A stretch of DNA of 64,000 nt from Actinacidiphila sp. DG2A-62 (lineage in GTDB: Bacteria > Actinomycetota > Actinomycetes > Streptomycetales > Streptomycetaceae). Under the pieces are notes generated by a model. That model had not been told where the DNA came from and searched no databases. It saw nothing but the letters and a program-made list of their open reading frames with translations. Each line of letters starts with the position of its first letter. The first letter of the stretch is position 1. Made by a program: the position numbers and the translations under genes. This document shows, piece after piece, positions 27,756-36,952 of this stretch. The stretch is from contig NZ_JAYMGI010000002.1 in assembly GCF_035825295.1 (NCBI RefSeq), positions 6,958,001 to 7,022,000 on the forward strand, read 5' to 3'.

Positions 27756-29799
27756 TGCCCGAAGGCAACGATCCCGGGGGTCCCGCGAGAGCGGGCCGGG
27801 CCGCGGACGGCGGGGCCGGAGGCGGACAGACGCTCTCCAACCTGCTGCGCGAGGAGCGCCGCTTCCCGCCGCCCGCGGACCTGGCCGCGCACGCCAACGT
27901 CACCGCCGCCGCCTACGAGGAGGCAGCCGCCGACGGCGAGGCGTTCTGGGCCGCCCAGGCCGCCCGGCTGGAGTGGGCCGAGCCCTGGACGACCGTACGC
28001 GACTGGAGCGACGCGCCCTTCGCCCGCTGGTTCACCGGCGGCAGGCTCAACGTCACGGTGAACTGCCTGGACCGCCACGTGCGCGCCGGGCACGGCGACC
28101 GGGTCGCCTTCCACTGGGAGGGAGAGCCGGGCGACACCCGCACGCTGACCTACGCAGGACTGAAGGACGAGGTGTGCCGGGCGGCCAACGCGCTGCTCTC
28201 GCTCGGCGTCACCGCCGGCGACCGGGTCGCGATCTACCTGCCGATGATCCCCGAGACCGTCGTGGCGATGCTCGCCTGCGCCCGGATCGGGGCCCCGCAC
28301 ACCGTGGTCTTCGGCGGCTTCTCCGCCGACGCGCTGCGCGGCCGGGTGCTGGACTGCGACGCCCGCGTCGTGATCACCGCGGACGGCGGTTACCGCAAGG
28401 GCGCGGCGTCCGCGCTCAAGCCGGCCGTGGACGAGGCGCTGGAGCAGTGCCCCGACGTGCGCAGCGTCCTGGTGGTGCGGCGCACCGGCCAGGAGGTCGG
28501 CTGGACCGAGGGCCGCGACGTGTGGTGGCACGACCTGGTCGCCGGGCAGTCCGCCGAGCACGAGCCCGAGGCGTTCGACAGCGAACACCCGCTGTACATC
28601 ATGTACACCTCGGGCACCACGGCCCGCCCCAAGGGCATCTTGCACACCACCGGCGGCTACCTCACCCAGGTCGCCTGGAGCCACTGGGCGGTCTTCGACG
28701 TCAAACCGGAGACGGACGTCTACTGGACGGCCGCCGACATCGGCTGGGTCACCGGCCACTCGTACATCGTCTACGGGCCGCTGGCCAACGGCGTCACCTC
28801 GGTGCTCTACGAGGGCACGCCCGACACCCCGCACCAGGGCCGCTGGTGGGAGATCGTGCAGAAGTACGGCGTGACGATCCTGTACTGCGCGCCGACCGCG
28901 ATCCGCACCTTCATGAAGTGGGGCGAGCAGATCCCGGCCGGCTTCGACCTGTCCTCGCTGCGGCTGCTCGGCTCGGTCGGCGAGCCGATCAACCCCGAGG
29001 CATGGGTGTGGTACCGGCGCGCCATCGGCTCCGACCGCTGCCCGGTGGTGGACACCTGGTGGCAGACCGAGACCGGCGCGCACATGATCAGCCCGCTGCC
29101 CGGGGCGAGCACCTGCAAACCGGGTTCGGCGCTGCGCCCGCTGCCGGGGATCTCCGCCGAGGTGGTCGACGACACCGGCACGCCGGTGCCCAACGGCTCC
29201 GGCGGCTACCTGGTGCTGACGCAGCCGTGGCCGTCGATGCTCCGCACCATCTGGGGGACGAGCAGCGGTACGTCGACACGTACTGGTCCCGCTTCCCCGG
29301 CTGGTACTTCGCCGGCGACGGCGCGAAGAAGGACGAGGACGGCGACATCTGGCTGCTGGGCCGGGTGGACGATGTGATGAACGTGTCCGGGCACCGGATC
29401 TCCACCACCGAGGTGGAGTCGGCGCTGGTCTCCCACCCGCTGGTCGCCGAGGCCGCGGTGGTGGGCGCGGCCGACGCCACCACCGGGCAGGGCATCGTGG
29501 CGTTCGTCATCCTGCGCGGCGCGGGGGAGCAGGCGGCCGGGGCGGCCGGCGGGCAGGACGTGGCGCGGGAGCTGCGCGGCCACGTCGCCAAGGAGATCGG
29601 GCCGATCGCCCGGCCGCGGCAGATCCTGGTGGTCGCGGAGCTGCCCAAGACCCGCTCCGGCAAGATCATGCGCCGGCTGCTGCGGGACATCGCGGAGAAC
29701 CGGGAGCTGGGCGACGTCACCACGCTCACCGACTCCACGGTGATGGACGCGATCCGCCAGCGACTGCCGTCCGGACCGGGCGGCGGGGACGAGGAGTAG
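27755..29799 (+). CDS. acs: Acetyl-CoA synthetase (one-base frameshift)
   Basis: About 681 residues if repaired, from ATG 27755. Adenylate-forming enzyme making acetyl-CoA from acetate, ATP and CoA. Motifs: P-loop YIMYTSGTTARPKG, DVYWTAADIGWVTGHSY, VDTWWQTETGAH, WYFAGDGAKKDEDGDIWLLGRVDDVMNVSGHR and the C-terminal RSGKIMRR with the acetylatable Lys. The frame breaks at a run of five G (29253-29257): MLRTIWG then DEQRYVDTYW in another frame; a sixth G restores it. Last gene of the acetate module; a strong stem-loop follows. Confidence 0.94.
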
Positions 29800-29817
29800 C
29801 GGACGAGGAGGAGCGCC

Positions 29818-29852
29818 GGGCCGGACACGGCGGTGGACGCCGTGTCCGGCCC
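29818..29852. terminator. Bidirectional terminator between acs and msrB
   Basis: Perfect 15-bp stem (29818-29832 / 29838-29852) with loop GTGGA, in the 58-bp gap of two convergent genes. Confidence 0.85.
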
Positions 29853-29857
29853 CCGGC

Positions 29858-30307
29858 TCAGTCCTTCGGGCTCAGCTTCAGCGACACCGAGTTGATGCAG
29901 TACCGCTGGTCGGTGGGCGTCGGGTAGCCCTCGCCCTCGAAGACGTGGCCCAGGTGGGAGCCGCAGCGGGCGCACCGCACCTCGACCCTGACCATGCCCA
30001 GCGAGCGGTCCTCGATCAGCTCGACCGCGTCGGAGTCGGCCGGGTCGTAGAAGGACGGCCAGCCGCAGTGCGACTCGAACTTGGTGTCGGAGCGGAACAG
30101 CTCGGCGCCGCACGCCCGGCAGGAGTAGACGCCCTCGGTGGTGGTGTCGGTGTACTCACCGGTGAAGGGGCGCTCGGTGGCCGCCTCGCGCAGGACCGCG
30201 AACTCCTGCGGGGACAGCTCCGCCCGCCACTCCTCCTCGGTCTTCTGCACCGGGTACGCACCCGCGCCGTGCGCGCCCGTGCCGTGGGTGTTCGCGTCGT
30301 GCGACAT
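29858..30307 (-). CDS. msrB: Peptide-methionine (R)-S-oxide reductase MsrB
   Basis: 149 residues from ATG 30307. MsrB fold with two zinc CxxC pairs (YSCRACGAELF and VRCARCGSHLGHVF), GWPSFYDP and the catalytic Cys in RYCINSVSL. Reduces methionine R-sulfoxide in proteins using thioredoxin. A short His/Gly/Ala N-terminal extension precedes the domain. It begins 16 nt after murC ends, on the same strand, so it is probably the second gene of a murC-msrB transcript, an arrangement I associate with Streptomyces. Confidence 0.95.
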   Translation of the reverse strand: MSHDANTHGTGAHGAGAYPVQKTEEEWRAELSPQEFAVLREAATERPFTGEYTDTTTEGVYSCRACGAELFRSDTKFESHCGWPSFYDPADSDAVELIEDRSLGMVRVEVRCARCGSHLGHVFEGEGYPTPTDQRYCINSVSLKLSPKD

Positions 30308-30323
30308 CTCGGACCTGCCCTTC

Positions 30324-31730
30324 TCAGCCGGCGAGGCGGGCCAGGATCCGCGGACCGAGATCGGTCACGTCGCCCGCCCCCATGGTGAGAACGAGATCAC
30401 CGGGCTTGGCCATTCCTGCCACCACCTCCGGGACCGCGTCCTTGTCGTGCTCGGCGGTCGCGTCGGCGCCGGCCGCCCGCGCCGCCTCGATGATCAGCTC
30501 GCTGGTCACGCCCGGGATCGGGTCCTCGCGGGCCGGGTAGACGTCCAGCACCACCGAGGCGTCGGCCAGCGCCAGCGCGGCGCCCATCTCGGCGCCCAGC
30601 TCACGGGTCCTGCTGAACAGGTGCGGCTGGAAGACCACCAGCACCCGCGCGTCCGCGGCCGCCGCACCCCGGATCGCCTCCAGGTCGGCGGCCATCTCGG
30701 TGGGGTGGTGCGCGTAGGAGTCGATCACCTGCACGCCCGACGCCTCGCCCTTGAGCTGGAGCCGGCGCCTGACCCCGGTGTACGTCGCCAGTGCCGAGGC
30801 GAGATTGCGCGGCGGCGCGCCCGCGGCGATCCCGGCGGCCAGCGCGGCGACCGCGTCGTGCGCGTAGTGCCGGCCGGGCACGGACACGGTGAAGGTCAGC
30901 GGGCGGCCCTCCAGCAGCACGGTCACCTCGCTGGTCAGGCCGCGCGGCGTGATCCGGGTGATCCGCACGTCGGCGCCCTCGGACTCGCCGACGGTGACGA
31001 TCCGCAGGCCCTCGCGGCCGCGCACCCGCGAGGTCAGCTCGACCGCGCCCGGCTGGTCCGCGGAGACCACCAGGGTGCCGCCGTCGCGCACCTTGCCGAC
31101 GAAGGTCTCGAACGACTCGAAGATCTCGTCCATCGAGGCGTAGTTGGCGTGGTGGTCGAGCTCCACGTTGAGCACCACGGCCACCTCGGGGGAGTAGGCG
31201 TGGAAGCTGCGGTCGCTCTCGTCGGCCTCCGCGACGAAGATCCGCCCGCTGCCGTGCCGGGCGTTGGACCCGGGTCCGTCCAGATCGCCGCCGATCGCGT
31301 ACGACGGCTCCAGGCCGAGCGCGGTCAGCGCGACCGCGAGCATCGAGGTGGTGGTGGTCTTGCCGTGCGTGCCGGCCACCGCGACCGGCCGGGTGCCCTC
31401 CATCAGCGCGGCCAGCGCGGCGCTGCGGTGCACCACCGGCAGGCCCCGCTCGCGGGCCGCGGCCAGCTCCGGGTTGTCCGGGCGGATCGCGCTGGAGACC
31501 ACCACGCCGCTGGCGTCCGCCGCGAGGTGCGCCCCGTCGTGCCCGATGTGCACGGTCGCCCCGGCCTCCCGCAGGGCCTGCGCGACCGGCGAGTCCTTGG
31601 CGTCGCTGCCCGCGACCCGCGCGCCGCGCTGCGCCAGGATCTTGGCGATGCCGGACATCCCGGCCCCGCCGATCCCGATGAAGTGCGGCCGCTCCAGGGC
31701 GGGCGGAACGGACGGGCTGGACTGGCTCAT
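30324..31730 (-). CDS. murC: UDP-N-acetylmuramate--L-alanine ligase
   Basis: 468 residues from ATG 31730, with GGGAGA upstream. Mur ligase architecture: N-terminal Rossmann HFIGIGGAGMSGIA, ATP loop AVAGTHGKTTTTSM, AEADESDRSF, VLNVELDHHANY and C-terminal VIDSYAHHPTEM plus VFQPHLFSRT. Adds L-alanine to UDP-MurNAc, the first peptide step of peptidoglycan synthesis, in the cytosol. It lies apart from the division/cell-wall (dcw) gene cluster, as in other streptomycetes. Confidence 0.95.
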   Translation of the reverse strand: MSQSSPSVPPALERPHFIGIGGAGMSGIAKILAQRGARVAGSDAKDSPVAQALREAGATVHIGHDGAHLAADASGVVVSSAIRPDNPELAAARERGLPVVHRSAALAALMEGTRPVAVAGTHGKTTTTSMLAVALTALGLEPSYAIGGDLDGPGSNARHGSGRIFVAEADESDRSFHAYSPEVAVVLNVELDHHANYASMDEIFESFETFVGKVRDGGTLVVSADQPGAVELTSRVRGREGLRIVTVGESEGADVRITRITPRGLTSEVTVLLEGRPLTFTVSVPGRHYAHDAVAALAAGIAAGAPPRNLASALATYTGVRRRLQLKGEASGVQVIDSYAHHPTEMAADLEAIRGAAAADARVLVVFQPHLFSRTRELGAEMGAALALADASVVLDVYPAREDPIPGVTSELIIEAARAAGADATAEHDKDAVPEVVAGMAKPGDLVLTMGAGDVTDLGPRILARLAG

Positions 31731-31932
31731 GCGCGGATCTCCCGAGGTGCAGCGGTTGGGGCCGGTGCGGGCCGGAGCGCGGCGGGGCGGCGCTCCGGAG
31801 CCGCGGTGACGATTCTCGCACCTGCGCGGCCACGGACTACGCGTCGCGCCACCCGCGGGCCGTACGCGCCGCGCCGCGGTCCGCGCTCGCCGTGCCCTGC
31901 CGCGCCCGGCGCCGGCGGTACGGACCTGTGTG

Positions 31933-32409
31933 CTACTCCTCCTCCTGGCCCTGGGCGAAGAGCTTGAGCACCGGCACGCCGACCTTGTGCCGGGCCCGCG
32001 AGGTCCAGTCCCGGTGGAAGAACTCCTCCACGAAGTGCGGCGCGGTCAGCACGATCACCTCGTCGGCCTTGGTCTGCTCGACCACGGTGCGCAGCAGGTC
32101 CAGCGGGTGCTTGGCGACGACCTCGCCGACCGCCTCCGCCCCGGCCGCGTGCAGCGCCTCCAGCGAGTGCGCGAGCGAGCGCTCGGCGGGCGGCGCGGCC
32201 TCCTCGCCCTCGGGCACCCGGTTCTCGCCGGCGGCCTCGTCCAGATGGCCGAGTGCCACGTCGTCCAGCGCCCGCAGCAGCCGGTCCTGGTCGCCGCGCG
32301 GCTGCATCAGGACGACGAAGGAGACCGGCTCGTCGCCGTGGAGGGTGGTGACCATCTCCACATCGGCGGGCGTGAGCGGCTTCTCGATCATGAGTACGGT
32401 CGTGAACAC
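31933..32409 (-). CDS. Conserved actinobacterial protein (USP-like fold suspected)
   Basis: 158 residues. GTG 32409 is chosen because AGGA is placed 7 nt upstream; GTG 32415 would be too close to it. Sequence MFTTVLMIEKPLTPADVEMVTTLHGDEPVSF, then VLMQPRGDQDRLLRALDDV, an acidic variable stretch, and DEVIVLTAPHFVEEFFHRDWTSRARHKVGVPVLKLF. The alternating hydrophobic strands and the late VPVLKLF resemble universal-stress-type alpha/beta proteins, but I recognise no catalytic motif. It has been called an indole-glycerol-phosphate synthase in some annotations, which this sequence does not support. Function unknown. Confidence 0.75.
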   Translation of the reverse strand: MFTTVLMIEKPLTPADVEMVTTLHGDEPVSFVVLMQPRGDQDRLLRALDDVALGHLDEAAGENRVPEGEEAAPPAERSLAHSLEALHAAGAEAVGEVVAKHPLDLLRTVVEQTKADEVIVLTAPHFVEEFFHRDWTSRARHKVGVPVLKLFAQGQEEE

Positions 32410-32585
32410 GGACACGTCCTTCTCTCTTCGGAGCCCCGTTCCGATCTTCACAGGGCGCGAAGGTAAGTGTTCCCGTGCGACGCGAAGTGGAACGGGGGAA
32501 TCCGCTTTTTCGGCGGGACTGGTGATCCAGGAGTGTGTGCTGGTGAACGCGGGTGCGAGCCGGTGGCGGGGTCCGGGCGTGCGCG

Positions 32586-33359
32586 TCAGGCGCGGACGTA
32601 GCGGGTGAAGAGGAAGCCGTCCTCCTCCAGCACCGAGCGCGGCACATAGCGGGCCGGCGGGGTGACGCCGGGGCCGTTCATGATCCGGGGCGCGTCGCCG
32701 CCGGTCAGCAGCGGCGAGACGGTCAGGCACAGCTCGTCCAGCACGCCGGCCGCGGCGAACTGGGCGAGCACCCGCGGACCGCCCTCGTGCAGCAGCCGGG
32801 CATGGCCGCGCGCGGCCAGCTCCCGCACCACCCGCGCCGGCTCCACGCCGTCGCCCTCGCCGGCGATCACCACCTCGGCGCCGGCCGCGCGGGCCCGGTC
32901 CAGCGCGGCGCGCGGCGCTCCCGCGCCGGTCAGCAGCAGGGTGGGCACGGACGGCGCGGCGAACAGCGGCGCGTCGAAGTCCAGGTCCAGCCGGCGGCTG
33001 ATCACCGCGATCGCCGGGGCCGGCGACTGGCCGTCCGCGGCCCGCCGCGCGGCGAACGCGGCGCGGGCCTTGGCCGGGCGGTAACCCTCGTGGCGGGCGG
33101 TCTCCGCGCCCACGAGGATCACGTCGGCGAGGGCGCGCAGGACGCCGAAGACGCGCATGTCGGCGTCCGAGGACAGCGGGGCGGAGCGGCCTTCGGCGCG
33201 GGCGGCGCCGTCGAGCGACCCCACCATGTTGGCCCGTAGGTACGGGCCCGCCTCTCGCGGCGGGTACGCGTACGCCTCGGCCAGGCCGAGGGGCGTGTCC
33301 AGGGCTTCGCCCTGGCGGGCGGCCTCTTCCTCTTCCGGAACGGGATAGATCCGCAGCAC
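32586..33359 (-). CDS. Pyrimidine reductase family protein (RibD C-terminal domain)
   Basis: 257 residues from GTG 33359. RibD_C/dihydrofolate-reductase-like fold: YLRANMVGSLDGAA (substrate loop), VFGVLRALADVILVGAETAR, an NADPH-binding region TLLLTGAGAP, and LLHEGGPRVLAQFAAAGVLDELCLTVSPLLTGG. Related domains reduce the ribosylamino-pyrimidine of riboflavin synthesis; this stand-alone type lacks the deaminase domain and is common in actinobacteria. Cytosolic. Substrate not established. Confidence 0.88.
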   Translation of the reverse strand: MLRIYPVPEEEEAARQGEALDTPLGLAEAYAYPPREAGPYLRANMVGSLDGAARAEGRSAPLSSDADMRVFGVLRALADVILVGAETARHEGYRPAKARAAFAARRAADGQSPAPAIAVISRRLDLDFDAPLFAAPSVPTLLLTGAGAPRAALDRARAAGAEVVIAGEGDGVEPARVVRELAARGHARLLHEGGPRVLAQFAAAGVLDELCLTVSPLLTGGDAPRIMNGPGVTPPARYVPRSVLEEDGFLFTRYVRA

Positions 33360-33435
33360 TCCGCGATCCTCGCACGTCGCTCCCGCGCTGTCCGTTCCCC
33401 GCCCCGGTCAGCCCGGCGGTGGGCGTTGCGCCCCG

Positions 33436-33562
33436 AGGGGCGCGGGGAACTGCGCGACAAGCCACCGCGCGCCCGCGGGTCGTCACCGTCCCAAGGGGGC
33501 TGTTCGGTTCGATCCGGACCACCGGCGCGTGGGTGGTTGTTCGCGCAGTTCCCCGCGCCCCT
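33436..33562. repeat. Long inverted repeat of a streptomycete intergenic palindrome family
   Basis: Left arm 33436-33466 and right arm 33531-33562 are near-perfect inverted repeats (core GGGGCGCGGGGAACTGCGCG) separated by about 64 nt. The core is a sequence I recall as abundant in Streptomyces intergenic regions. It lies in the divergent gap (33360-33619) between the pyrimidine reductase and zapE genes. Confidence 0.8.
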
Positions 33563-33619
33563 CAAAAGACACAGGGGCGGCGCCCGGCGTCGGGGCGGGG
33601 CGGGCTAGGATCGGGCGGC

Positions 33620-34699
33620 GTGTCGAGAACGCCCGCGCCGGACGGCGCCCGCACCGTGGAGAGCCTGACCGGCCGGCGCCCGGAAGTGGACGCCGCACGC
33701 CTGGTGGGCGACATGGTCCCGCCACCGCGGTTCGACTCCGTACGGTTCGAGACGTACGTCCCCGACCCCGGGCAGCCCAGCCAGGCCGCCGCCGTCCAGA
33801 AGCTCGCCGCCTTCGCCGCGACCCTCGGCGAGAACGGCAGGACGCCCCGCAGGCGCTGGTTCACCCGCCACGCCTCCGCGAGCCCGGCCGGCGAGGCCAC
33901 CGGGGTGTACCTCGACGGCGGCTTCGGCGTCGGCAAGACGCACCTGCTCGCCTCGCTGTGGCACGCCGCCCCCGCCCCGCGCGAGCGCAAGGCCTTCGGC
34001 ACCTTCGTCGAGCTGACCAACCTCGTCGGCGCCCTGGGCTTCCAGCAGGCCGTCGAGGCCCTCAGCGGCCACCGTCTGGTCTGCATCGACGAGTTCGAGC
34101 TGGACGACCCGGGCGACACCGTCCTGGTCTCGACGCTGCTCGGCCGGCTCGCCGACGCCGGCGTACGGCTCGCCGCGACCTCCAACACCCTGCCCGGCAA
34201 GCTCGGCGAGGGCCGCTTCGCCGCCGCCGACTTCATGCGCGAGATCCAGGGCCTGTCCGCCCGGTTCACCTCGCTGCGGATCGACGGCGAGGACTTCCGG
34301 CACCGCGGCCTGCCCGAGGCGCCCGCGCCGTACCGCGACGAGCAGGTCACCGAGGCGGCGCTGAGCACGGCGGGCGCGGCGCTCGACGACTTCGGGCCGC
34401 TCGTCGCCCACCTGGCGACCGTGCACCCCAGCCGGTACGGCGCGCTGTGCGACGGCGTCCACGCGCTGTTCCTGCGGGGCGTGGAGCAGGTCACCGACCA
34501 GGCCACCGCGCTGCGGCTGGTCGTCCTCGCGGACCGGCTCTACGACCGGGAGGTCCCGGTGATGGCCTCGGGCGTGCCGTTCGACCGGCTCTTCGCGCAG
34601 GAGCTGCTGGCCGGCGGCTACCGCAAGAAGTACTTCCGCGCGGTCTCCCGGCTCACCTCACTGGCCCGCGACTCACTGACCCGCGACGCCTCCTCCTGA
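33620..34699 (+). CDS. zapE: Cell division protein ZapE (AFG1-like ATPase)
   Basis: 359 residues from GTG 33620. AAA-type ATPase: RFETYVPDPGQPSQ, Walker A GGFGVGKTHLLASLWH, Walker B LVCIDEFELDDPGD, sensor AATSNTLPGKLGEG and the FMREIQGLSARF and YRKKYFRAVSRL motifs typical of AFG1/ZapE. In proteobacteria ZapE is a Z-ring-associated ATPase; the actinobacterial role is less defined. Single gene after the long inverted repeat; no membrane segment. Confidence 0.9.
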   Translation: MSRTPAPDGARTVESLTGRRPEVDAARLVGDMVPPPRFDSVRFETYVPDPGQPSQAAAVQKLAAFAATLGENGRTPRRRWFTRHASASPAGEATGVYLDGGFGVGKTHLLASLWHAAPAPRERKAFGTFVELTNLVGALGFQQAVEALSGHRLVCIDEFELDDPGDTVLVSTLLGRLADAGVRLAATSNTLPGKLGEGRFAAADFMREIQGLSARFTSLRIDGEDFRHRGLPEAPAPYRDEQVTEAALSTAGAALDDFGPLVAHLATVHPSRYGALCDGVHALFLRGVEQVTDQATALRLVVLADRLYDREVPVMASGVPFDRLFAQELLAGGYRKKYFRAVSRLTSLARDSLTRDASS

Positions 34700-34771
34700 C
34701 CGCCGGGCGCCGGGCGCCGTGCCCCAGCAGCAGGCCCGCGACCGCGCCTGCCGCCGGTCTCGGCCCTGGTC

Positions 34772-34962
34772 TCAGCCCGAGCAGGCGGTCCGCTGGGCCT
34801 CCTGCCACTCGCAGACGGGGCACAGCGTGACGCCGCGGGTGGTCGCCGGGTACTCCGTGGGCTCGCCGCAGTGGACGCAGTCCGCGACCTCGACCCCGGC
34901 GGCGGTCCCGGCCGCCGCGCCGACGGCGACCGCGACCCCGGTCTCGTTCTCCGTGGAAGTGC

Positions 34963-34966
<4 letters not shown>
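34772..34966 (-). CDS. Small zinc-ribbon protein
   Basis: 64 residues from GTG 34966, sharing GTGA with the treZ stop. An Ala/Val/Gly-rich N-terminus is followed by a four-Cys zinc ribbon: DCVHCGEPTEYPATTRGVTLCPVCEW (two CxxC pairs about 20 apart). Not a recognised enzyme; such ribbons bind nucleic acid or protein. Translational coupling to treZ suggests co-expression with the trehalose gene. Confidence 0.72.
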
Positions 34967-36744
<1,778 letters not shown>

Positions 36745-36952
36745 CCCCGCGTCGGCCCTGCGGGCACATGCATGCCCGGCCTCCGGCGGCTTCGAACGAG
36801 GATCACACACCCCGCGCCCCGGCCCGCCGGATTTCCCCTCCCTCTGCTGCCCGCCACCGCCGCACGCACGCCGGACCGCCGTGCGGCGCGGCGCGGCGGA
36901 TGCGGTCCGCGTGGACGCGGTCCGGGGGCGGCCGTCCGGCGTGGACGTGGTC

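Noticed and set aside
10752..29799. Programmed frameshifting in hemE, acs, rnd and the other interrupted genes.
   Set aside because: The junctions lack X_XXY_YYZ heptamers, fall in G/C runs, and affect genes not known to use recoding.
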